DNA from: Sisyra terminalis
Lineage: Eukaryota > Arthropoda > Insecta > Neuroptera > Sisyridae
Length of the DNA: 64,000 nucleotides
Direction: 5' to 3'
Assembly (NCBI GenBank): GCA_958496175.1
Contig: OY292278.1
Span: forward strand, 41,416,001-41,480,000
Positions 23,880-35,219 of the stretch are shown here, one piece after another (position 1 is the first letter of the stretch; every line of letters begins with the position of its first letter). The notes under the pieces are model-generated. The model ran no database searches, was not told the DNA's origin, and worked only from the letters and a program-made list of their open reading frames with translations. Position numbers and translations under genes: made by a program.

Positions 23880-26800
23880 CCTACATAGCCCTATAATGCA
23901 AATCATACATTTCTTAACAAACATCATTCCGGTAAAACTCCAACGCTCCAAAGGACACAACATTCCGAACAGCAAACGTTTGCCCATGCAAAACATGAAT
24001 GCGTTCTTTGAGTTTGTCATCAGTGGATGGTTTAAAGCATTTAAGTAGATCAATGTTTGATTTCGACCTGCACGATCTACATAGATCTAACAGTGGTCTA
24101 AAGATAACAAAAACCGAAAAAATAGAGCTCCATTATGAAAATTATACAAATCAAAACAAACATTATTCAGGTAAAAAACCAAGATCCCAAAGGACACAAC
24201 ATTAAGGAAAGCAAACGTTTGCCAATGCAAAACTTGAGAGCAATTCCTGGAGTTTTGTCATCAATGGGATTTCAAGGCAATTTACGTAGATCCTGTTTGC
24301 CTTTGACTTGCATAATTTCCACAATTTCCTAATACTAAAGTCCAGTATATTCCCGGGTCATGAAAAAAACATTTTTATCCTAACACTGGACAAATGGAAA
24401 AAATAAATTAAATAAAGACTAACTTCCTTATGGCAATTATACAAATCTAAACAAACATTATTCAGGTAAACTACCAAGATCCCAAAGGACACAACATTAA
24501 GGAAAGCAAACGTTTGCCAATGCAAAACTTGAGTGCAATTCCTGGAGTTTTGTCATCAATGGGATATCAAGGCAATTCACGTAGAATCCTGTTTGTCTTC
24601 GACTTACATAATTTCCACAATTTCCTAATACTAAAGTCCAGTATATTCCCGGATCAGGAAAAAAATAATATTTACCCTAACACTGGACTAATGGAAAAAA
24701 TAAATTAAATAAAGACTAACTTCCTTATGTCAATCATACAAATCTAAACAAACATTTTTCAGGTAAACTACCAAGATCCAAAAGGACACAACATTCCGAA
24801 CAGCAAACGTTTGCCAATGCAAAACATGAATGCGTTCATTGAGTTTGCCATCAATGGGAAATCCAAACAAATTACGTAGAACAATGCTTGATTTTACTTG
24901 CATAATTCACATAAGTCCCTAAAAAAAAAACTAACACTTGTCTGTTGCAACTTAAAAACAAAAAAATAGAAATTCTTTATGCAAATCATACATTTCTAGT
25001 CAAACAAAATTCCGGTAAACTGCTAAGACCCCAAAGGACACAACATTCCGAACACCAAACGTTTGCCAATGCAAAACATGAATGCGTTCTTTGAGTTTGT
25101 CATCAGTGGGAGACCGAAACAATTTATAAAACAATGCTTGAATTCGACACGTATAAAACTGCATAAGTTCCTTAAAAAACCCTTCTTAAACTAAACTATT
25201 GCAACTTGAAAATAAACAATAACCTCATTTGGAAACTATACAATTCAAACCAAACAACATTCAAGCAAAGTGTTAAGACTCCAAAGGACACAACATTTCG
25301 AACAACAAACGTTTGCCCATGCAAAACAAGAATGCGTTCTTTGAGTTTGTCATCAATGGGAAATCCAAACAAATTCCGTAGAACAGTTCAAGATTCGACT
25401 TGCACAATTCCCATAGATCTCTAAGAAAATATACCTAACACTTGTCTATTGCAACTTAAAAACAAAACTAAAATAATCTTTCTTTTGCAAACTATACATT
25501 TCTAGTCAAACATTATTCAGGTAAATGGCCAAGATCCCAAAGGACAATACATTCCGAACAGCAAACGTTTGCAACACAAATCATGAATGTTATTCCTGGA
25601 GTTTTGTTATCAGTGGGATATCAAAGCTATTTACTTAGAATACTGCTTGCCATCGAACTGCATAATTTCAACAATGTCCCTAAACTAATGCCCAGTAAAA
25701 TTCCGAATCCTGAAAATATAAAATTCCTAACACTGGACCGATGAAAATAAAAACTAATCCCATTATGTCAATCATACATTTCTTGCCAAACATTATTCAG
25801 GCAAATTGCCAAGATCCCAAAGGACAATACATTCCGAACAGCAAACGTTTGCATCACAAATCTTGAATGCAATTCCTGGAGTTTTGTCATCAGTGGGAAA
25901 GCAACGTAATTTACGTAGAATGCTGTTTGCCATCGAACTGCATAAGTAACACAATTTCCTTAAACTAATGTCTAGTTTATTCCCGAGTCCTGAAAAAAAA
26001 TTCCTAACACTGGACCGACGAAAAAAAAATAAAAAAAGATTAATATCATTATGTCAATCATACATTTCTAGCCAAACATTATTCAGGCAAATTACCAAGA
26101 TCCCAAAGGACAAAACATTTCCAAATGCAAACGTTTGCACATACAAATCAAGAATGCAATTTCTGGAATTTTGTCATCAGTGGTTTAGCAAAGTAATTTA
26201 CGTAGAACACTGCTTGCCATGGACTTGCATAATTTTACAAAACCCTAAAACTAATGTCCAGTATAATCCTGAGTCCTGAAAAAAAAACCTATCTCTGGAC
26301 CGATAAATGAAAAATAACTAAATAAAAACTAATGACATTATGTCAATTATGCATTTCTAGCCAAACATTATTCAGGCAAATTGCCAAGATCCCAAAGGAC
26401 ATTACATTTCCCAATGCAAACGTTTGCAATTGCAAAACATGAATGCAATTTCTGGAGTTTTGTCATCATTGGAATATCAAGGCAATTTACGTAGAATGCT
26501 GCTTGCCATCGACCTGCATAATATTCACAATGTCCTAAAACTAAAGTCCAGTATAATCCCGAGTCCTGAAAAAATCATCCTAACACTGGACCGTTGAAAA
26601 GAAAAAAAAATCAAAGACTTATATCATTATGTCAATTATACTTTTCTAGCCAAACATTATTCAGGCAAATAGCCATGATCCCAAAGGACACAACATTAAG
26701 GAAAGCAAACGTTTGCCAATGCAAAACATGAATGCAATTCTGGAGTTTTGTCATCAGTGGGATATCAAGGGAATTTACGTAGAATGCTGCTTGTCTTTGA

Positions 26801-27890
26801 CCTGCATAATTTTCACAATTTCCTAAAACTAATATCCAGTATAATCCCGAGTCCTGAAAAAAAAATCCTACCACTGGACTGATAAAAAGAAGAAAAACTT
26901 ATATCACTTATATCACACTTATATCATTATGTCAATTATACTTTTCTAGCCAAACATTATCCAGGTAAATAGCCATGATCCCAAAGGACAAAACATTTCC
27001 AAAAGCAAACGTTTGCAAATGCAAAACATGAATGCAATTCCTGGAGTTTTGTCATCAATGGGATATTAAAGCAATTTACGTAGAAAAATTAATATCATTA
27101 TGTTAATCATACATTTCAAGTCAAACATTATTCAGGCAAATTGCCATGTTCCCAAAGGACATAACATTTCCAAATGCAAACGTTTGCAAATGCAAAACAT
27201 GAATGCTATTTCTGGAATTTTGTCATCAGTGGGATATTAAAGCAATTTACGTAGAACGCTGCTTGCCATCGAACTGCATAATTTTCATAACTTCCTTAAA
27301 CTAATGTCCAGTACAATTCAGAGTCCTAAAAAAAGCCCTAACACTGGACCAATGAAAAGAAAAAAAATTAAAGTCTTATATCATTATGTCAAACATACAT
27401 TTCTAGCCAAACAATATTCAAGCAAATTGCCAAGACCCCAAAAGACAAAACATTTCCAAAAGCAAACGTTTGCATCACAAATCTTGAATGCTATTCCTGG
27501 AGTTTTGTCATCAATGGGATATCAAAGCAATTTACGTAGAATGCTGCTTGCCATCGAACTGCATAATTTTCACAATTTCCTAAAACTAATGTCCAGAATA
27601 TTTCCAAGTCCTACAAAAAATAAATTCCTATCACTGAACTTATGAAAAGAAAAATATAAAAAGACTAATTTCCCTACGAAAATCAAACATTTCAAGCCAA
27701 ACATAATTTAGGTAAAGTACCCAGATCCCAAAGGACACAACAATCCGAACAGCAAACGTTTGCACTCGCAAATCATGAATGCGTTCTTTGAGTTTGTCAT
27801 CAATGGAAAATCTTAAGCATTTGCGTAGATCAATGTTTGATTTCGAATTGCATAATCCACACAAGTCCCTATAATCCCTAGTTAATTCTA
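23880..27890. repeat. Satellite array A, about 15 monomers
   Basis: The palindrome gcaaacgtttgc or a close variant starts at 23972, 24211, 24506, 24802, 25055, 25305, 25561, 25841, 26127, 26416, 26705, 27005, 27176, 27462 and 27752. Spacing is mostly 239-300 bp, with one truncated 171-bp monomer. Each monomer also has cccaaaggaca before the palindrome, gttttgtcatcagtggga after it, then tttacgtagaa and a tail like tccagtataatcccgagtcc. Two classes occur: type I (about 250 bp, gcgttctttgag) and type II (about 290 bp, gcaattcctggag). Confidence 0.95.
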
Positions 27891-27961
27891 AACTAATTGG
27901 AAATCCGTGGATCCTTGGAGTCTGAAAGAAATTCCTGAAAGAAAAGTTCGTTAATCCTTAC

Positions 27962-28125
27962 GTGGCTAAATACTCAGCCGGCCGCCGACTAAAAATGCGT
28001 CCGTGCCGCAAGAGCGTACGACAATTAAAACGTCCAGGCCATTACAGCGTCCGATAATAAAAGCGCAGAGGCTACAAGAAGCGTCCGACAATTAAAGCCA
28101 TTAACCGACATAAATATTTAGCCAC
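27962..28125. other. GC-rich box bounded by an 11-bp inverted repeat (unit A)
   Basis: Arms gtggctaaata (27962-27972) and tatttagccac (28115-28125) enclose an unusually GC- and CpG-rich stretch with gccggccgcc and three loose copies of gcgtccgacaattaaa. It directly follows the satellite array. Unit B has it at 37513-37676 and unit C at 51494-51657, apparently without changes. Function unknown. Confidence 0.7.
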
Positions 28126-28131
28126 ATCTAA

Positions 28132-28175
28132 CTTATAACTAATTTTCTTATAACTAATTTGACTTATAACTAATT
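28132..28175. repeat. Triple direct repeat of cttataactaatt (unit A)
   Basis: Three 13-bp copies in 44 bp just after the inverted-repeat box; also present in units B (about 37682-37726) and C (about 51663-51707). Confidence 0.75.
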
Positions 28176-28185
28176 GAAACAAACA

Positions 28186-28508
28186 TATGAGCAAGCCGGC
28201 GCGCAGCGTCCAACTGTACCCTTATGTTTTTGAAAACTTAAAACTAACGAAACCCAAAAAAGAAACACACACAAAACAAACAAAAACAAACAAAGCAAAC
28301 TAAAACAAACAAAAAACAAACCAACAAATAACAAACAAAAACACACAAAAAACAATCAAAATACAAACAAAAAACAAACAAACAAATAACAAACAAAAAC
28401 AAACAAAAAACAATCAAAATACAAACAAAATACAAAAACTAACAAAAACTAACAAAAAAAACTTATGAGCAAGCCGGCGCGCAGCGTCCAACTATACTCT
28501 TATGTTTT
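28186..28508. repeat. Duplicated GC-rich block around a (CAAA)-rich tract (unit A)
   Basis: A block with gagcaagccggcgcgcagcg occurs at about 28188 and again at about 28467, enclosing a long A-rich tract of aaacaaac-type repeats (28250-28460). The tract differs in length in units B (37800-37995) and C (51787-51936), so it is an unstable simple repeat. Its minus strand gives spurious Phe/Val/Cys-rich frames. Confidence 0.8.
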
Positions 28509-28562
28509 AGCTAAAATCTAAAATCTAACAAACAAAAAAAAAACACAAAAAAGCAATTTAAA

Positions 28563-28763
28563 CATTTATGGGCCATTTTCACACCTGACCCTACAAATGT
28601 GTCAAGAAGTAAAAAAAAAAAAAAAAACACACACACAAACAAACTAATATGCCATACTACTAAGTAAAAAAATTCCAAACGCTAGTAGACGCACTATGCG
28701 CTACGTAAGAAAAAAAGCGAAAAAACATTTATGGGCCATTTTCACACCTGACCCTACAAATGT
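28563..28763. repeat. 38-bp direct repeat pair (unit A)
   Basis: The block catttatgggccattttcac and its continuation to ctacaaatgt occur at 28563-28600 and 28726-28763. The spacer holds an (AC) tract and ctagtagacgcactatgcgc. Conserved in units B and C. Confidence 0.8.
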
Positions 28764-28820
28764 ACTAAGTGAATTGCAGAAAAAAAAAATTAAAAAAAAT
28801 AAAACTCATTCATCGTAAAG

Positions 28821-28864
28821 ATAATCCAACAGTAATCCAGAAGTTAATCCAAATCGTAATCCAA
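28821..28864. promoter_or_regulatory. Cluster of four TAATCC motifs (unit A)
   Basis: taatcc starts at 28822, 28833, 28845 and 28858, spaced 11-13 bp. TAATCC is the core site of K50 homeodomain proteins (Bicoid, Otx, Pitx class). The cluster is kept in units B (38352-38394) and C (52297-52337). It could also be just a decayed 12-bp tandem repeat. Confidence 0.3.
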
Positions 28865-29320
28865 AAGATTTGCCGAAGATGTACTCAAACGTACTCCAAA
28901 AGGTATCCAGAAGAAGAAATCCACAGAATGTTTTAAAAATATTTGCTTTTGCGTAATTGTTCACCGGTAGGTATATTTAAGACAAAACCTACCATTTAAA
29001 ACTTTGCTAATTTTTTTGTGTTTATTTTAAACTACCCCAAATAAATTTATAGAAGTAGATAAGGGAAGAAATTAATTTTTTTTGTTTAAATATTTTCTAG
29101 ACAACTAGCCAATAGCATTAAGAAAAAAGTCAAATAACAATGAATTTGTTATATGAAAACATGAATGTATTGCTTTGACAGCTCTTTGACAGCGATTTGA
29201 ATAACAATGAAGAGTGGCCACTATTGGCCGAAAAAATAACTAACTTTTTCAAATTTGAAAGCCGCGAGAATAAACGATTGTTTCGATTTTCGTGATTCTT
29301 CGTGAATCTTCGTGAAAAGC

Positions 29321-29904
29321 TTTGGCGCCAAGTCTAACCGAAAAGCTAACTGTAATTTTCTCCCAAATTTATGAATACAAATGATTTTCCCTTTTTTTCA
29401 ACAGGTTTCAAAGCGTTTACAAGTAAAAAAAATGTTTGAAAAAACTTTGATGCTCCAATAAAGTTAACTACCCCGCACGCTCACGCCCCCGATTCTCACT
29501 AGGATGAAGTCCAGAAAAACCTATCCAATTCCCCGAAATATTGAAATGCTTTAAGAATATCCCATTTAATTTTCATTTCCGAAAAATTTACTATTCTGAA
29601 AGTTTTTCAATCGAAAATTGCAAGTGGCTAAGATGGTTTTTTTGGCGGGTGCTAAGGACGCTAAAGACGCCAACTTTTGAGTCGAGAAATCAGAAAAGTT
29701 TTCTCACCGAAATCGAAAATTTTTATCTCAATCGATAACTGATCGATTAAACTTTCACTTTACACTAATTAATTGCAAGAAAGCAAAGGAAAAACTTTAG
29801 TTTTTCCACATTTTCTCGGGAGCGGTTTGATGCTTGAACGCGAACGCGGTAAAACTAAAGCGCGCTTTGTTAATGACCATCGTCCTACCGAATGGACCAA
29901 TCAG
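29321..29904. promoter_or_regulatory. Promoter-like region with E2F-like and CCAAT motifs (unit A)
   Basis: Contains TTTGGCGCCAAG (29321-29332), a palindromic E2F-type site; TTTGGCGGG (29641-29649), a second E2F consensus; and CCAATCAG (29897-29904), a CCAAT box. Three cgtgaatctt-type repeats precede it, and the last 130 bp are CpG-rich for this window. No convincing downstream gene is seen, so this could drive a non-coding transcript or be a displaced promoter. Confidence 0.35.
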
Positions 29905-31076
29905 ATTGCAGCGTGTCAGCGTCTTGAAACTAGAAATTTTACCGCAATTTTCAAAATATGGCAACAATATTTTTTAACTTTAAATTCCATTAATTTATTT
30001 TTTAAAAACCTTTTTGGATTGGTAACTTATTTTGATCATTATAAAAAAAATAATTTTATACATTGAAAATTTATTTGATTTATTAAAAAGTTGATGAAAA
30101 TTTATGTTCTTTTTACTATTTCCTTTTCTTTTTATTTGTCCTTTTAAGCCCTTAACAAAATGATCTGATGATTCTTTTAAAATAAATATATTTTTCACAT
30201 AATTTCGAAGTGTAAAGTAAAGTGATTAAAAACAGTATAATTAACTAAAGTAAAATATGAAAAATAAATGGATTTCCTTGAATTTTACATTGCTTGTACC
30301 TACAAATAATTTCAACTTTCTTACGAAACAATATAGGTAGTTGCAAGAAATTATGTACCTATCAACCTAAGTTTAGAATTTTATGAATCATTTAATTCCA
30401 ACAAAGTTACTCTTAGAACAAACAATATAATATATTGTTAATATTGATTGCGAAGAAAATTCCTACATTTAAAATCTTCTGAATCGCATATTCATTTTTC
30501 CATTTGTTTTTCTTAAATATAATCTTTCCCTCCTTCCTGTAACGTACATAATTACTCATTATTGCCTTTTAATAATTACAATCATCCTAATTGCTTTATC
30601 GAATTTGAAAACTGTCAAAGTATGATATCTCGGCTGGATGCCAGATTAAAACAATCCAATCCAATTAGATTACTATAAATATTATTAAAGAAACCAGTTT
30701 TTGGCATTATAAAACTAAAGATTTATTTATGAATGTAATTAAAAGAAATTCACAATTAAAACATTTGAGTTCTTCAAATACAAGTTTGATGGTTTCTTTA
30801 TATTTTTATAAATCTTTGTCACCTTTTACAACTTTTTTTAAAAACACAGTCTAAAATAAAAATAAAAACATTTTTGTAAACAAAGACTTATAAACGTTCT
30901 TTCAATTGGTCGTAGCCGATATAATTCACTGAATAATTAATGTTATGAGGCCTCAAACATTCCATATAGTTACGTATTAGTCTTAAGAGAAATATTCTTC
31001 TATTCTTCATTATTCTTAGTTTATTTCTGGTTAAAAAAAAACAAAATAGTACTAGCTGATATTTGGTTTATATCGG

Positions 31077-31170
31077 CAGGTTTCGAACCTGAAGAGTATA
31101 CCTATAACAAATTTTACATCCATTAGGTACTAAATGGTGGTTATCAGTTAGAAGGTTCAATCAGCAATGC
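31077..31170 (-). other. tRNA-like T-arm with B-box-like motif (unit A)
   Basis: The minus strand reads CAGG-TTCGAAA-CCTG, a good T-arm (31077-31091), with B-box-like GTTCGAAAC. A loose A-box-like TAGTACCTAATGG lies about 40 bases upstream. No acceptor stem can be formed, so it is not a working tRNA gene; an old tRNA-derived SINE is possible. Also at 40608 (unit B) and 54553 (unit C). Confidence 0.25.
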
Positions 31171-32416
31171 ATTTACCGAATATTCAGGTGAAAACTTACA
31201 GCATCAGACGTTTGTTTAAATTGATATGAAAAACTGCAAAAAAAAAGAAATAATTATCTAAACATTCAATTAAACTCTCAACAAAATTTAACTTACCACA
31301 TAAATCTTTTGTACGCTTAAAGTTTCTCGAGACAATTATGTTCCAATTGTAGTCGAAAACTGAAAAAAACCTACAACAAATTAAGTTTATGTAAATTTAA
31401 TTAAATCTCAACAAACTATAGATAAATACAACATACTTTTGATTTCTTTCAAAGTTTAATTCCCTCATGGTAGTTGCGTTTTGGTGACTTAGAAGTTCTT
31501 TGAAAACAAAAATTGCCAAACCCAATTGCTAATCTTCAAATTTGTTTAGGTACTTCTTTACCTCGGTTTTTATAAATTCCAGTTCCTGCAATCGTACAAT
31601 AACTTTTAAATGCTCCATTATCATTTAAAATAAATAGATTTCAATGATTTATTTTACTCACTTTTAAAAGAAAACCTAAATATATAAATTCGTCTGAAGA
31701 CCGACCCATCGGTTGCAATATTGGAAACATTACTAACATTGAATAGGAGGGAAAGGTTTGTTTTGATATTTCGTTTTCCCTCATACTTTCAGGTAGTGAG
31801 ATTGAGTTTTTTTTATAGTATTTTACTAGTTACTCGTAAACTAGTTACTCGTACCTTGTTGTTTTTTAGCGATAAACATCTGCATAAGTGTTGCCGGTGT
31901 TGCAGTCCTTACATCCGTAAATATATTTACAATATATTTGTGGTTTAAACTTCAATTTTCTTATTTCTATTAATTCTATAATTATTTTATTAAAGTTTAT
32001 GAAATTCGATCATAAAAATCTTATAGTTAGATTATTTTAGTTAGTTAGATCTTATAGTTTGATCGATTATTTCTCAAATCAATCATCTCCTCCCTTTTCT
32101 CCACTGTATCTCTTAATCTATATACATATAAATATATTGATAATACATATATAGTGTTAATGATTAAAAAGAAAGAATGCTCAAATAATTATTTATATAA
32201 ACTATATCAAATCAGAAAAATAACTTTTTCTTTAAAACAAATGAGACCAAAACTCATCACCCAGATGTTGAAATGTTCGCCGTGTTTTGCTTGTGATAGT
32301 AGATGTTTGAATTCTTTAGCAAAGAAGGAAATGTCCAGCTTAAATTTACAATTGATTTTTAATTTTATGATTTATTCGAATCCTCGAAATTTCATCTGTT
32401 TGAAGATAATGTTTTC

Positions 32417-32434
32417 AGGGGTGATTACACCCCT
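32417..32434. other. Small perfect hairpin (unit A)
   Basis: aggggtgattacacccct: 7-bp stem with a 4-base loop, conserved in units B (about 42702-42719) and C (about 56640-56657). It lies in a segment with several C-runs that resembles old transposon sequence. Confidence 0.5.
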
Positions 32435-33548
32435 AAAATGCGTTGAAACCATTTAAAATCGCAGTGCTGATCATTCTATAACTTAAGATTTATGAAGTCA
32501 ATTAGATTTCTAAAATAAACCAAGTAGAATTTTTTTGCAACTAAAAACATGTAAATTACCTATTTTCATCCTACGCCCCCCCGCTCAAATTGCTATAATG
32601 AACTCAAAAATTAATATGTTTATATCTCAGTCCCAAGACGAAAATCAATTTATAAGTTATATGTTTCTGCGTATACTAAACATTCTATAGGGGGGAAAAG
32701 TCACTAAGCTCGCTCCTTTCTAAATTTGCCAACTATTTACCGTTTTTCAGTTGAAAAAATCGAAAATTTAGGAAGTTGTAACCAAAAAAAATTTTTAGTG
32801 AAAATCGTGAAAAAAAACATTTTTTTTTGTTAATGGACTGTTCGGGAATTTATATCCTCCCCACCCCGATCTACTGATAATCCTGGTGTAAGTTCTTGGC
32901 TAGGTTTGTAAGCTTTTTATTCTACAAATTTTGAATTATTGTTCATATTATTTGTCAATTGATTAGTCCTTTAATTCATTTGTGATTTATACTTCACTGT
33001 TGCATTTATGTATTTGAGTTGCCTATACAGCAGCATGCAAAATTCGGTAACTTTTCTGGGTTGATACTTGATAAAAAGAATTTACTATTTTATTCTATCT
33101 ACACTTATATCTACATATAAAAACTATATACTAATATAACTATATAATTAAAAATAGTATTAAATGAATTCGAATCCAAATAAATAATTATTAACTTTGA
33201 ATTTTGGTGGAATGCCATTAGCATTTGGTCGTAATTTTCAACAATTTTTACAAAGCAAAACATAACGAATCATTTAAATTAGGCAATAAATTTGTTTTAA
33301 TCAAATAATATTCTAAGATCATTGAAAAACAACGCGCTGCATATGCAATTATGATTAATAATTTTTACATTTCGAACAGTCTTCAGCTTTGTTTCTCTGA
33401 GAACTATTTGGAAATCAAACAACACCATTTAAAGTGGGAAATGAAAAAAAAATAAACTATTACATGTAAATGATTTATATGCTCATTTAAGTTAATTTTC
33501 AATATTTTTTTTTTTTGTCAATAAACGTCGTAATTTAATTGCGGAACC

Positions 33549-33927
33549 TCGGTCCGCACATTCTACCACTCAGCAATGCCTTGGGGTAGTTGACACAATT
33601 TCCGAGGCCTTGGAAACAAAAATGGTTTGTCTGGGAGCCTTCCTGGATGTAGCACAAGCATTTGATCGGGTGTGGCATCCGGGGCTTCTGTTCAAACTTA
33701 AACCACTACTCCCAACTCAATACTTCCTTATACTTCAGTCATACCTGTCCAACCGTAGTTTTAGAGTGAGATGTGGTGTCGAGTATTCTCCCCTCACTAC
33801 CATACATGCTGGTGTTCCTCAGGGAAGTATCCTAGGACCTATCCTCTACAACATATACACTGCTGATATTCCAACCCACCCACACTCCAAAATTTATACA
33901 TATGCTGATGACACAGCAATATTAGTT
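33549..33927 (+). pseudogene. Jockey-like reverse transcriptase, truncated at both ends (unit A)
   Basis: Same insertion as in unit B: same 5' truncation point and same 5' target sequence attgcggaacc at 33538-33548. The frame carries RT motifs FLDVAQAFD, GVPQGSILGP and YADDTAILV, then stops matching at 33927 just after the YADD box. A filler, gattgattgatt (33928-33939), follows, then sequence that in unit B lies 2.3 kb further on. The rest of RT, the 3' untranslated region and the poly(A) tail are deleted. Confidence 0.9.
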
Positions 33928-35219
33928 GATTGATTGATTAGAAAGAGTCCAGTTTATCCTTCATCGCAAATTCAATGACCATTCAAATTTTCCTGTTTTA
34001 ACTAAGGTTGGTTAGAACATAACTTTGATCGTTGTAATTTAATTAATAAAATTATTAGTTTTTTACATTAATTTAATGTTATTTAATCGTTGTAAATCGA
34101 TCTGATTAATTGAATATGCGAAGACTTTGGGAGACTTTTGAAACTTTCTAATGAAACTTTTTAAAAACAAAACACGTTGTTTAAGGCGGCTACAGCAGCG
34201 CCAGGGTCAGCAAACTAAAAAAATATTAAAAACTCAATTGCAATTCTCTAACTATTGTATTTTTATTAAAATGAAAACTAATTTTGGTTATTGGGTTAAA
34301 TATAAAAAAAAAAGTAAAAATATTTATAAGGATAAAAAATCCAATTTAATTTTATTTGTGATGCACTTCTATAACAGCTTAAAATATATTAAAAAAACAC
34401 ATTTTACAGTAATTATAAATGATTTTAAGAAAAATTCAAAAGTAATAAAAAAAATACTATGGAAGAATATTAAAACTATTATAAAATAACAACTCAATCG
34501 ATGAACATAAGCTTAATTCCTCTAAAACTAATATTACAATAATTCAAATACTTTTAAAGTAATTGTAATAACTAGGTTTTTCTGGAAAAAATTAAAACAA
34601 ATACAGCTGTTAAAAGATACAATAAAACAAATAATTTAAAGAAGTTACATAAAACTAACATCCATTTTGTTAGAACCACAAATCAATTTTTTGAAGGATT
34701 CGTTCTTTCCATTTTCGATGATTGCAGAATCATTTCGATTGCATTCTTGTAAACAATTCTAAAATAAATAAAAAACACAGTAAATATCGTTTTAAAATAT
34801 ATTCTGTTAAAAATAATTCACCGTCATAAACGTAAGGTGTACTTCAGCATAAAAAATTCTTCCTATTCAGCATATTGAAATTAACAGTTTTCGTGTCTTC
34901 ATCTATTTTCCTGAGTGCTTGTTGTAGGTATTGCTGTCCCAATATTTTCAAAATTCAATAAGGTTATTACATCACCAAAGAATCGAAATTTTCCGACGAG
35001 GCCTCTGCAGGCGTTCGGAATGTTTCCGGAAAAGTTAGTTTAGAGATGGGACATCACAATTTTTTTCAAATTGGTGTGAACTGAAAATCAGCAAGAGACA
35101 ATCCTCAAAACCAGCAGTCTTTGTCAAGAAGTATTGTACTCTTTTCCACACCACCCATGGGGTAAAGTACTAGGCGCGTTTTTTTTAACGTGGTATCCCC
35201 ATGTAGGCCTAATCCACAC

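Larger units (their letters stand above)
23795..35135. repeat. Amplicon unit A (outermost, 11.3 kb)
   Basis: Starts at gtactcttttcc followed by ggcgcgttttttt and taggcctaatccaca, the same landmark that opens units B, C and D. Contains satellite array A, then a segment from 27900 that matches units B and C almost base for base. It lacks about 750 bp at 31341 and about 2.3 kb at 33927 that unit B has. No recognisable host gene. Long gene-free stretches at 30067-33537 and 33941-35135 hold only AT-rich sequence shared with the other units. Confidence 0.9.

Noticed and set aside
28170..28435. Phe/Val/Cys-rich minus-strand frames (also 37721-38025 and 51702-51887)
   Set aside because: They are translations of an A-rich (CAAA)-type simple repeat whose length changes between units.
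29773..30066. 97-codon frame with RGKTKARFVNDHRPTEW
   Set aside because: Overlaps the promoter-like motifs, ends differ between units by A-run changes, and no family is recognised. Could be a first exon, but this is unsupported.
31077..31170. A functional tRNA gene
   Set aside because: Only a T-arm and B-box-like motif fit; no acceptor stem or clear anticodon arm.
32154..32456. 100-codon frame conserved in A, B and C
   Set aside because: Copies are near-identical at the DNA level everywhere, so conservation is not evidence of coding; no known domain.
34151..34489. 112-codon Lys-rich frame, repeated at 59408-59746
   Set aside because: Unit B (46677) loses the start codon by a 12-bp deletion and is frameshifted in an A-run; composition follows base bias and no motif is seen.
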